Shown here: in pieces, positions 44,266 through 52,700 of the stretch | Layout: the number at the start of each line of letters is the position of its first letter | Numbering within the stretch: the first letter of the stretch is position 1 | NCBI RefSeq assembly: GCF_000974985.2 | Contig: NZ_LAVA02000064.1 | Coordinates: 62,001 to 126,000, forward strand | Source: Streptomyces mangrovisoli | Lineage (GTDB): Bacteria; Actinomycetota; Actinomycetes; Streptomycetales; Streptomycetaceae | Direction: 5' to 3' | DNA: 64,000 bases | Position numbers and translations under genes: made by a program | The notes under the pieces: generated by a model | What the model was told of the DNA's origin: nothing | Database searches by the model: none | The model's input: only the letters and a program-made list of their open reading frames with translations

Positions 44266-45882
44266 GTGACCACCGCAGGTCCCGTAGCCGCAGGCGCAGC
44301 CGTTGCCGCTGCCGGCCCCGCCCGGGTCGACGTCGCCGCGCTCGGCGAGTCCATGGTGACCTTCCACCCCACCCGTCCCGGCCGCCTCGCCGACGCGCCC
44401 GCCTTCGTGCGCGGGGTCGGCGGGGCGGAGTCCAATGTGGTCTGTGCCCTCGCCGCGGCCGGTCACTCCACCCGCTGGGTCGGCCGGGTCGGCGCCGACG
44501 GCTTCGGCGACCACCTCCTCGCCACGATCGGCCGCCACGGCGTCGACGTCGCCGCCGTGCGCCGCGACCCGGCGCGTCAAACCGGCGTCTACTTCCGCAC
44601 CGCGGCCGACCGCGCGCACGGCGACCACGAGGTGGCCTACTACCGCGCCGGATCGGCCGCCTCCGCCATGACCCCGGACAACGTCGACCGCGCGGCGCTG
44701 CGCGCGGCCCGCGTCCTGCATCTGACCGGGATCACCCCCGCCCTCTCCGCCGGCTGCCACGCCCTCGTCCGCGCGCTGACCGCGCCCGCGGCCCCGGGCG
44801 GCCCGCTGATCTCCTTCGACGTCAACCACCGGCCCGCCCTGTGGCGGGAGCGGGCCGCCGGGCCCGTGCTGCTCGACCTCGCGCGCGCCGCGGACCTCGT
44901 GTTCGTCGGCGCGGACGAGGCCGCCGAGCTGTGGGGCCTCGTCGGCCCCGAGGCCGTCCGCGCCGCGCTGCCCGGCCCCGGGATCCTGGTCGTCAAGCAG
45001 GGGGCGGACGGCGCCACCGCCTTCGCCGGGCCCGTCACCGCCCACGCGCCCGCCCTGCGGGTCGACGTCGTGGCGGCCGTCGGCGCGGGCGACGCCTTCG
45101 CGGCCGGGTTCCTCTCCGCCACGCTGCGCGGGCTGCCGCTCCGCGACCGCCTGCGCCACGGACACCTGGCGGCCGCGGCCGCCCTCACCGTCCCCGGCGA
45201 CCTCGCCCGCCCGCCGTCCCGCGCCCACGCCGACCGCCTGACCGCGCTCGACGACACCGCGTGGGGGAGACTCCGACTCGCCACGGGCTGGACCCGGACC
45301 GACGCCCGGGACGAGCCCGGGGCTGCCGCCTGGGACGAGCCCCGGGCTGACGCCTGGGACGAGACCCGGGCCGACTCCCGGGGTGAGATCCGGGCCGAGG
45401 CCCGAGCTGACGCCCGGACTGACGCCCGGGACGAGCCCCGGGCTGACGTCTGGGACGAGCCCGGGGCTGACGTCTGGGACGAGACCCGGGCCGACTCCCG
45501 GGGTGAGATCCGGGCCGAGGCCCGGACTGACGCCCGGGACGAGCCCCGGGCTGACGTCTGGGACGAGCCCGGGGCTGACGTCTGGGACGAGACCCGAGCT
45601 GACTCCCGGGGTGAGCCCCGGGCCGACGCCCAGGACGAGACCCGCGACGAGCCCCGGGGCGCCGCCCGGGACGAGCCTCGGGCTGACGCCTGGGACGAGC
45701 CCCGGGGCGACTCTCGGGACGAGACCCGGGCCGACTCCCGGAGTGCGCCCCGGGACGAGACCCAGTCCGAGGCCGACGCCCACGCCGAGACCCAGGGCGC
45801 GACCCACGCCCAGTCCCACTCCGAGACCCCGCCCGCCCCCGGCGCCGAGGTCGGCGTCCATGAGGAGGTGCCCACCGCATGA
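44266..45882 (+). CDS. PfkB-family sugar kinase (KdgK-like) with 193-residue charged repeat tail
   Basis: 538 residues from GTG. Residues 22 to about 340 are a complete ribokinase/PfkB domain: LGESMVTFHP, VGGAESNVVCALA, SFDVNHRPALWRE, GADEAAELWGL, VVKQGADG, and the catalytic GAGDAFAAGF with D276. It resembles 2-keto-3-deoxygluconate kinases. Residues 346-538 are not part of the family: they are built from an 8-residue unit of the type DAWDEPRA, in larger 36-residue blocks. The tail is extremely Asp/Glu/Arg-rich and probably disordered. The stop overlaps the IclR start (ATGA). The kinase core is about 340 residues, the usual length. Confidence 0.88.
   Translation: MTTAGPVAAGAAVAAAGPARVDVAALGESMVTFHPTRPGRLADAPAFVRGVGGAESNVVCALAAAGHSTRWVGRVGADGFGDHLLATIGRHGVDVAAVRRDPARQTGVYFRTAADRAHGDHEVAYYRAGSAASAMTPDNVDRAALRAARVLHLTGITPALSAGCHALVRALTAPAAPGGPLISFDVNHRPALWRERAAGPVLLDLARAADLVFVGADEAAELWGLVGPEAVRAALPGPGILVVKQGADGATAFAGPVTAHAPALRVDVVAAVGAGDAFAAGFLSATLRGLPLRDRLRHGHLAAAAALTVPGDLARPPSRAHADRLTALDDTAWGRLRLATGWTRTDARDEPGAAAWDEPRADAWDETRADSRGEIRAEARADARTDARDEPRADVWDEPGADVWDETRADSRGEIRAEARTDARDEPRADVWDEPGADVWDETRADSRGEPRADAQDETRDEPRGAARDEPRADAWDEPRGDSRDETRADSRSAPRDETQSEADAHAETQGATHAQSHSETPPAPGAEVGVHEEVPTA
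45301..45770 (+). repeat. Coding tandem repeat in the PfkB kinase tail
   Basis: Basic unit 24 bases (8 codons), for example GACGCCTGGGACGAGCCCCG plus four bases, with rich CCCGGG content. A higher-order block of 108 bases (36 codons) is nearly perfectly repeated starting at 45421 and 45529. Units vary by codon-level substitutions: DVWDEPGA, DVWDETRA, DSRGEIRA. All three plus-strand frames and the opposite strand stay open here because of the composition. Confidence 0.9.
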
Positions 45883-46652
45883 GCCAGTCCGTCGACCGGG
45901 CCCTGAGCATCCTGCCGTTGCTCGCCGAGGGACCCGCCGATCTCGGCAAGGTCGCCGACCGGCTCGGCGTGCACAAGTCCACCGCGCTGCGCCTGCTGCG
46001 CACCCTCGACGAGCACGGCCTCGTCTACCGCCAGTCCGACCAGCGCTACCGCCTCGGCGCCCGCCTCTTCGCCCTGGCCCAGGAGGCCGTGGAGAACCTC
46101 GACGTCCGCGAGATCGCCCACCCCCACCTCGTCCGGCTGAACGAGAGCTGCGGGCACACCGTGCACCTCGCGGTGTACGAGGACGGCGAGGTGCTCTACC
46201 TCGACAAGGTCGACAGCCGCTACCCCGTGCGCATGTACTCGCGCATCGGCCGCCCCGTCGCCCTCACCGTCGCCGCCGTCGCCAAACTGCTGCTCGCCGA
46301 CCTTCCCGAGGCCGAGCGCCGCACCGTCGCCGGCGGCCTCGACTACCCCCTCTACACGCCCCGTTCCACCCCCAACGCCCCCGCCTTCCTGCGCGAGTTG
46401 GCCAAGGTGCGGGAACAGGGCTGGGCCACCGACCTCGGCGGCCACGAGGAGTCCATCAACTGCGTCGCCGCCCCGATCCGCGGCGCGGACGGCAAGGTCG
46501 CCGCCGCGCTGTCGGTCTCCGCGCCGAACGTCGTCGTCGGCGCCGACGAACTCCTCACCCTGCTCCCGCTGGTGCGCCGCACCGCCGACGCCGTCAGCGC
46601 CGAGTACTCCGGGCGGCCCCCGGAGAACGACCCAGCAAAGGAACCCGCATGA
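45879..46652 (+). CDS. IclR-family transcriptional regulator
   Basis: 257 residues; ATGA overlap with both neighbours. The N-terminal winged helix is SVDRALSILPLLAEGPADL, then VADRLGVHKSTALRLLRTL (residues 3-60). The IclR effector domain is residues 75-250, with NCVAAPIRGADGKVAAALS typical near its end. IclR proteins bind a small metabolite and act at divergent promoters; the palindrome at 44067-44087 is the best candidate site. It probably controls D-amino-acid deacylase/deaminase and its own operon. Confidence 0.93.
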   Translation: MSQSVDRALSILPLLAEGPADLGKVADRLGVHKSTALRLLRTLDEHGLVYRQSDQRYRLGARLFALAQEAVENLDVREIAHPHLVRLNESCGHTVHLAVYEDGEVLYLDKVDSRYPVRMYSRIGRPVALTVAAVAKLLLADLPEAERRTVAGGLDYPLYTPRSTPNAPAFLRELAKVREQGWATDLGGHEESINCVAAPIRGADGKVAAALSVSAPNVVVGADELLTLLPLVRRTADAVSAEYSGRPPENDPAKEPA

Positions 46653-47059
46653 CGGACAAGATCGCGCTCACCCCGAAGACCCACACCGCCCCGCCCGCGA
46701 AGTTCTCGCACGGCATCCGCAAGGGGAACATCCTCCAGACCGCGGGCCAGGTCGGCTTCCTGCCGGCCGAGGAGGGCAGAGCCCCCGTGCCCGCCGGGCC
46801 CACCCTGCGCGAGCAGACCCTGCAGACCCTCGCCAACGTCAAGGCGGTCCTGGAGGAGGGTGGCGCGGGCTGGGACGACGTGGTGATGATCCGCGTCTAC
46901 CTCACCGACGTCGCCCACTTCCCCGAGTTCAACGAGATCTACGACCGCTACTTCGAGGAGCAGGCCCTCACCCAGCCGCCCGCCGCCCGCACCACCGTCT
47001 ACGTCGGCCTGCCGCCCGGCCTGCTGATCGAGATCGACGCGCTGGCCGTGCTCGGCTGA
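46649..47059 (+). CDS. RidA-family enamine/imine deaminase
   Basis: 136 residues, ATG at 46649 overlapping the IclR stop. The YjgF/YER057c/UK114 fold is visible: FSHGIRKGNILQTAGQVGF, EQTLQTLANVKAVLEEGG, VYLTDVAHFPEFNEIYDRYF, and the active-site Arg in PPAARTTVYVGLPPG. It hydrolyses reactive enamines or imines to keto acids, which fits the PLP deaminase on the other side of the shared promoter region. Last gene of the operon. Confidence 0.92.
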   Translation: MTDKIALTPKTHTAPPAKFSHGIRKGNILQTAGQVGFLPAEEGRAPVPAGPTLREQTLQTLANVKAVLEEGGAGWDDVVMIRVYLTDVAHFPEFNEIYDRYFEEQALTQPPAARTTVYVGLPPGLLIEIDALAVLG

Positions 47060-47250
47060 CCGCCCACCTCCGCGAAGAACTCCCTTTCCTGGCAGCGGAG
47101 TCGGACTCGGAGTCGGGCCGTGCGGCGACTCCGCCCCGGAATCGACCCGTTTCCACCCGGGCCCCGACCGGCCCGCCGTGTGCAATGGACGAGGGGGAGC
47201 AACCGGATCGGGCTTGTGAGGGCGGAGGCGGCGATGGAATTCTTGGGTTC

Positions 47251-48351
47251 ATGCCGCACCTCCCTCACCTGCCCGATCACGGCGCGGTGCTCGCCGAGGT
47301 GAGGACCGTGCGGCGGGCCGGAGTCGTCCGGCTGCGCGGACTCGACACCCCGCAGCTCGCCCGCATGGCCGGTGAACGGCCGGGGGAGGAGGGCGAGTTA
47401 CCGGCCCACGCGATCGAACGCCTGCTGCGCGAAGCCGTCCTGGCGATCGGCGGCGGCACCCTGCAGACCGCCGCCGAGTACAGCCTCGGCCTCGCCCAGG
47501 GCACCCGCGACTGGCCGGCCGCCGACCGGCGCAGGCGCGCCGCCGAGGTGTACGGCGTCAGCGTCGAACGGTTCCGCAAGCACCACGAGTTGATGGTGCT
47601 CGGGCAGATCGCCGAACAGCTCCTCGGCATCGCCGCCCGCCGCACCGCCGCCCCGGTCCGCCCCGGACGGCTGGCCGCCGCCCACCGCGTCGTACGGCCG
47701 TACGTCCACGACCGCACCGTCGCCATCACCCTGCACGTGCACTCGGTCGAGCTGCTGCGGGACGTCGACGTCGTCGTCTCCCCGTCCAACACGCACTTCG
47801 CGCTGCCCGCCTCCTACAAGGCGTCCGTCGCCGCGACCCTGCGGCGCGCGGGAGCGCGCACCGACCCGACGGGGGCGCTCGTCGAGGACCTGGTCCACGA
47901 CGAGCTGCGGGGGTGGGCCGTCCGGCACGGGACACCCGGCCGGGCGGCCCTGCCCGGCACGGTCGCCCCGACCGGCGCGGGCGCCCTCGCCGAGCAGGGC
48001 GTGCGCCGCATCTACCACGTGGCCGTGGCCGTGCCCCGGCCCGGCACCAGCGACTACGACGTCCAGCCCGCCGACATCACCCGCGGGGTCACCCGCGCCT
48101 TCCGGCTGCTCGCCGACGAGGCCCCGCGCCACGACCCGCCGCTCACCTCCATCTGCCTGCCGCTGCTCGGCGCGGGCCGCGGCGGGCTGCCGCCGCTGGA
48201 GAGCTTCGGCGCGCTGTGGACCGCCGTGGAGGCCGAACTCGCCCGCGGCGCGCCGTGGCAGGTGCACCTGGTGATGCGCCGCCACGCCCGGGCCGACCTC
48301 GTGGAACGGCTGCTGGGCGGAGCGCACGGGCCCGGACAGGAGAAGCGGTGA
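47251..48351 (+). CDS. Helical N-domain plus macro-domain protein (ADP-ribose-binding type)
   Basis: 366 residues from the ATG at 47251; in-frame codons upstream to 47185 are possible. Residues about 45-150 are helical with RRRAAEVYGVSVERFRKHHE, a helix-turn-helix-like element common in Streptomyces conflict proteins. Residues about 160-355 are a macro domain: VDVVVSPSNTHFALP (compare the VVNAANT motif), VRRIYHVAVAV, TRGVTRAFRLLADEA and ICLPLLGAGRGGLPP, the glycine-rich phosphate loop. It should bind or remove ADP-ribose. Directly coupled (GTGA) to the antitoxin-like gene and the RES-domain gene, which points to NAD+/ADP-ribose biology. Confidence 0.82.
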   Translation: MPHLPHLPDHGAVLAEVRTVRRAGVVRLRGLDTPQLARMAGERPGEEGELPAHAIERLLREAVLAIGGGTLQTAAEYSLGLAQGTRDWPAADRRRRAAEVYGVSVERFRKHHELMVLGQIAEQLLGIAARRTAAPVRPGRLAAAHRVVRPYVHDRTVAITLHVHSVELLRDVDVVVSPSNTHFALPASYKASVAATLRRAGARTDPTGALVEDLVHDELRGWAVRHGTPGRAALPGTVAPTGAGALAEQGVRRIYHVAVAVPRPGTSDYDVQPADITRGVTRAFRLLADEAPRHDPPLTSICLPLLGAGRGGLPPLESFGALWTAVEAELARGAPWQVHLVMRRHARADLVERLLGGAHGPGQEKR

Positions 48352-49043
48352 CAGGGGGACCAGTGGATCCGTACGCCGTGCTCGCCGTCGCCGCCGCCGG
48401 CTGGGACCGGCTGGCCGGCCGGCTCGCCGAGCCCACCCGGGAGCGGCTCGCCGCCCTGCTCGCCGTCGTCCGCGGTCACCACGGCGACATCCGTGGCGAC
48501 CACCACGGCGACACCCGCGCGCGGGACGACGCCGCCGCCGAGGCCGCCGGGCTGCTGCGCGAGGCGCTGCCCGGCGAGTTCGGCCCCGGCGCCGAGTCCC
48601 GGCTCGCCGGCGCGCCCCCCGGCACGCCACCCGCCTACCAGGGCTTCCACGCCGAGGACCTCGCCGTCCTCGTCCTCGACGGGCACCGTATGGTCGGCCC
48701 GGTCCTCGGCCCCGTGCGCGAACGGCTGCTCGCCGCGCCCGCGCTGGACGCCGACGCCCTGCTGCGGCGCGGCGGCGACCCGCAGGCGCCCGGACTGATC
48801 CGGCTGCCCGGCCCCGGCGGCCGGGCGCGGCTGCCCCGCTTCCAGTTCTCCGAGGACACCCTGCCCTGGCTGGTCGTCCTGGAGGTCAACGCGCTCCTCG
48901 ACGCCGCACACGACCCCTGGGGCGCCGCCGACTGGTGGCTGTCGCCCAACGCCTGGCTCGGCGGCGCGCCCGCCGCGCTGCTCGGCACCGGACGCGACCC
49001 GCACCTCGTCGACATCGCGCGGTTCCTGATGGAGGAGGAGTGA
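48348..49043 (+). CDS. Antitoxin candidate with Xre/MbcA/ParS-like toxin-binding C-terminus
   Basis: 231 residues from GTG at 48348, overlapping the macro-domain stop; AGGAG lies six bases upstream. The C-terminal 50 residues match the toxin-binding domain of MbcA/Xre antitoxins: LLDAAHDPWGAADWWLSPN, then WLGGAPAALLGTGRDPHLVD (the conserved W-L-PN-L-G-P-LL-G pattern). The N-terminal 170 residues lack the usual helix-turn-helix and contain a His/Asp repeat (GHHGDIRGDHHGD). The position directly before the RES gene is the normal antitoxin-toxin order. Weakest point: length is almost double that of classic antitoxins. Confidence 0.75.
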   Translation: MTGGPVDPYAVLAVAAAGWDRLAGRLAEPTRERLAALLAVVRGHHGDIRGDHHGDTRARDDAAAEAAGLLREALPGEFGPGAESRLAGAPPGTPPAYQGFHAEDLAVLVLDGHRMVGPVLGPVRERLLAAPALDADALLRRGGDPQAPGLIRLPGPGGRARLPRFQFSEDTLPWLVVLEVNALLDAAHDPWGAADWWLSPNAWLGGAPAALLGTGRDPHLVDIARFLMEEE

Positions 49044-49077
49044 GCGTGCCGCCCACCCCCCAGGAAGAGAGCTGACC

Positions 49078-49731
49078 GTGCCCAACTACCGGCCGCCCGA
49101 GCACCTGACGGCCACCCCCGCCAAGGCCGTGCTGACCCGCGGCACCGTGCTGCACCGCGTGCACTCCCTGCACCGGCCCGCCACCGCCTTCAACCCGCGC
49201 CCCGCCCACTGCCTCTACGGCGGCGGCCGGTTCGACGCCACCGCCTGCGACCGCTACGGCTACCTCTACGCGGGCACCACCCCGGCCGCCGCCGTCTGCG
49301 AGACCCTGCTGCGCTCGCTGCCCTTCGACCCGGCGGGCGGCCCCCGGCTGCTGCCCCGGGCCGCGGTGCGCGGCCGGGGCGTGAGCACCCTGCGGCTGGC
49401 CGCCGACGTCACCGTGGTCGCCCTGATGACCGCGCAGGACCTCGCGGGCGTCCACCAGGACAGCTGGCTGGTGCAGACCGAGGCCGCCGAGTACGCCTAC
49501 ACCCGGGACTGGGCGCACTGGATCCGCCGCCACACCGAGCCCTGGGCGCAGGGCATGGTCTGGTCCTCCAAGCGCGAGCCCGGCGACCGCACGGTGGTCC
49601 TCTTCGGCGACCGCTGTCCGCCCGACGCCGTCACCGAAGTCGAAGGCCACACCGTGGACTTCGCGACCGACGACGGACGCGGATGGCTCGACTCCGTCCT
49701 CCGGCCCTACTTCACCCGCCTCGCGCCGTAG
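49078..49731 (+). CDS. RES-domain protein (NAD+ phosphorylase toxin family candidate)
   Basis: 217 residues from GTG at 49078; AGGAAGAG precedes it. RES-domain features: GTVLHRVHSLHRPATAFNP with the conserved Arg, YGGGRFDATACDRYGYLY, and AGTTPAAAVCETLLRSLPFD with the conserved Glu, then LRLAADVTVVAL. RES toxins degrade NAD+ by phosphorolysis and arrest growth; the paired MbcA/Xre-type protein blocks the active site. The catalytic Arg and Glu seem kept, so activity is plausible. It lies 34 bases after the antitoxin candidate and 58 bases before the TPR-CHAT gene on the same strand. Confidence 0.82.
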   Translation: MPNYRPPEHLTATPAKAVLTRGTVLHRVHSLHRPATAFNPRPAHCLYGGGRFDATACDRYGYLYAGTTPAAAVCETLLRSLPFDPAGGPRLLPRAAVRGRGVSTLRLAADVTVVALMTAQDLAGVHQDSWLVQTEAAEYAYTRDWAHWIRRHTEPWAQGMVWSSKREPGDRTVVLFGDRCPPDAVTEVEGHTVDFATDDGRGWLDSVLRPYFTRLAP

Positions 49732-49733
49732 AA

Positions 49734-49760
49734 GCCACAGACGCCACAGACGCCACAGAC
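49734..49760 (+). repeat. Three 9-base tandem repeats (GCCACAGAC)
   Basis: GCCACAGAC occurs three times in a row at 49734, 49743 and 49752, followed by a degenerate copy and by GTAGAAGTC/GTAGAAGAA. It fills the gap between the RES gene and the CHAT gene. Copy-number change here would alter the spacing to the weak ribosome binding site of the CHAT gene. Confidence 0.8.
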
Positions 49761-49789
49761 GCCGTAGAAGTCGTAGAAGAATTGCTCAT

Positions 49790-52700
49790 ATGCCCGACGA
49801 CGCAGCAGAGTTGTCCGCCCTCGTGGCGGAGATCGCCGCCGAGCGCGACCGTGTGCTCGACGATCTCTCCCGCCTGTCCTCCGGCGACCCGGACGCGCCC
49901 GCCCTCTGCGGCTACGCGGGCGAGCTGAGCTACCGCCTGCACGCCCTCGGCCACGGCGACGACGAGGACGCCGTCGCGCTCGACGCCTTCGAGCACGCCT
50001 TCGGCCGCCCGGGCCCCGCCGACGACCCCATGTGGTCGGCATGGCGGGTGATATTCGGGCATCTGCGGGCGCAGCGCTACGACGAAGCCCGACCCGACCG
50101 GGAACTCCTTTCCGAGGTGGTGGAGTTGCTGGGTGTCGGCGCGGACGGACTGCCGCCCGACGACCCGGACTTCGACCCGGTCCGCGAGGTCGCGCACGCC
50201 CTGCTCGTCGCCTGCACCCGCGAACGCTACGAGCGCCGTACCCCCGCCGACGACGAGGGCGCCCTCCTCGATGATGCGCTCACCCGCCACCACGACGCCC
50301 TGTCTGCCGCCGACCCGGCCATCGAGGGGATCGCCGACCTCCGCGTCGACCTGGGCCTGCTGCACATCCGGCGGTTCGCGCTGCGCGGGGACCTCGACGA
50401 CGCCGCCGCCTCGGCCCGCCACTACCGTGCCGCCCTGGACGGCGCGCACCCCGTCGCCGCCGCCGACGTGCCCCAGGTGTGGCACAGCGCCGGCGTCGCC
50501 CTGATGCTGCACGGGCGGGCCACCGAGGACCGCCGCGAGCTGGAGTCCGCCCGCGACGCCTTCGACACCGCCCTCACCGAGCTGCGCCGCTCGGGCGCCG
50601 ACGCCCCCGAGTGGGCGTGGGAGGTGCGCTGCGACGCCGTGTTCATCCGCGCGACGCTCTGGGCGGTCTGGAAGGACCAGGCCCACGGCGCGGCGGCCGA
50701 GGTCGAGCTGACCCGGCTGCTGGCCGTGCCCGGCGCCGAGGACCGGCTGCTGCCGCCGTACCTCGACGTCTTCGGGCGGCTGCTGTACGAACGGGCCGCG
50801 GAGCGCGACGACGCCGGCGGCCGCGACCGGGCCATCGCCCTGCTCCGGCACGCCCTCGACACCTGGGACCCCGCACGCGACGGCGACTCCACCGTCACCG
50901 CGATGTTCCTCGCCTTCTTCCAGCAGGCCCGCTACCCCGACGACCCCGACCCGGGGCGGGCCCGCGACGTCCTCGAAGGAGTCGCCCCGACCCTGCGGAG
51001 CTCCCTCGACGTGCAGGGCCTGAGGCCCATGGCCCTTCTGATGGACGCCTGGGCCCGCTACCGGCTCGTCGAGCACGGGCTTCTCGCCGAGCGCGAGGGC
51101 GTACCCGAGGGGCTCGACGTCGAAGGCGTCCTCTCCGCGTACAACGCCATGAACGACGACCTCCAGCAGGGCCGCTCCCACTTCGACTTCGGCGAGGACG
51201 AGCACCTGCCCGGCTTCGGCCGGGACGTGACCGGCAGCCACCGGCGGCAGGCGGCCTTCGACCAGGTGCTCGCGGGCGTGCGCGCCACCGAGCCCGGCAG
51301 CGAGGCGCGCGCCCGGCTCGCCTCGATGCTCCTCGGCAACCTCATCGCCTTCGACCCCGACGGCCGCCACGTCACCGCCGACCAGCGGCGCGAGCTGATC
51401 GAGGCCGTGTTCCAGCGGGTCGAGCAGGACCCCGCCTGGCTCGGCAAGGCGCACGCGGTGGCCGGTGTCTCCCTGCTCGGCGCCGAGATGGCCGGCTCCG
51501 GCTCCGGCCTCGACGCCGTGCTCGCCCACTTCGACCAGGCCGAGGCCGCGGGGCAGGACTCCGGTCGCGACTACGGCGTCGCCCTCGCCCGGCTCGCCGC
51601 GCAGACCCGGCGCGGGCAGACGGGCGGCGCCGCCGACGACATGGAGGCCGGCGCCGAGGCGTGGCGGCGGCTGCGCGAGGACCCGACCGTGCCCCGGTAC
51701 CTGCGGCAGTCCATGGACCTGCAGCAGGCCTCCCACGACGCGTTCGCTGCGACCCGCCGCGGCGACCTCGCGGCGGCCGACCGCAGCATCGTCCAACTCG
51801 CCACCGGACACGCCGAGATGAGCGACGAAGACCCCAGCCGCATCCAGATCTACACGCTCATGGAGAACGCGCGCGCCGCCCGCGACCATCTCGCCGAGAC
51901 GCTCGGCGTGCCCCCGCTCGCGCCGCCCGCCCACCGCCCCGGGGTACTCGAACTGCGCCGCCAGGCCGCCCGGTTGCCCCGCGACCACCGGGCCTGGGTG
52001 CTCGGCGACAACGGCGTCACCCGCTTCGGCAGGGCCGGGACGGCACAGGACGGGCCCGGCCTGTCGGACGCGGCCCGGCTGCTGCAGGAGGCGTACGACC
52101 TGTCCGACCCCGGCAGCGACAACCGGCTGCGCTACGCCAACTGCCTCGGCATGGCCCACTGCGTGCTCGCCTCCATGCAGATCGACCGGGTCCACAGACG
52201 GGAGCGGCTGGCCCGCGGGATCGCCCTCCTGGAGGGCGCCCTCGCCGAGGCGGGCGGCCCCGAGCACCGGCTGCACGCGCCGACCGGCCTCGCCCTGGCC
52301 CGCGCCTACCGCGACCGCGACGACCCGCACCGTCGCGACCGGGCCGCCGCCCGCCGCGTCGGCCTCGACTCGCTGCGCGGCCACGCCTGGGCCGCCCTCC
52401 TGCAGTCCGGCACCGGGCACGCCGAGCTCGCCGCCGCGCAGGCCACCACCGCGGCCCTGGAGGTGGCCGGGTGGTGCCTCAAGGACGACCGGCCCGAGGA
52501 GGCGCTGCGCGCCCTGGACGCCTGCCGCGGACTCGTCCTGCACGCCGCGGTCATTTCCACCTCCGTGCCCGACCTGCTCACCGCGGCCGGGCACACGGAC
52601 CTCGCCGCCGAGTGGCGCGCCTCGGGCGCCGACAGCGCCGGGCTCCCGCAGAACCCGGGGGCCGCGGTGGCGAGCCCGCTCGGCGTGCCCAGCTCCCTGC

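Noticed and set aside
44137-45861. Collagen-like minus-strand frame (PGLVPGVSPG-type repeats) opposite the PfkB kinase
   Set aside because: It is the reverse reading of the 24-base repeat; it has no start with a ribosome site and runs antisense through the conserved PfkB domain.
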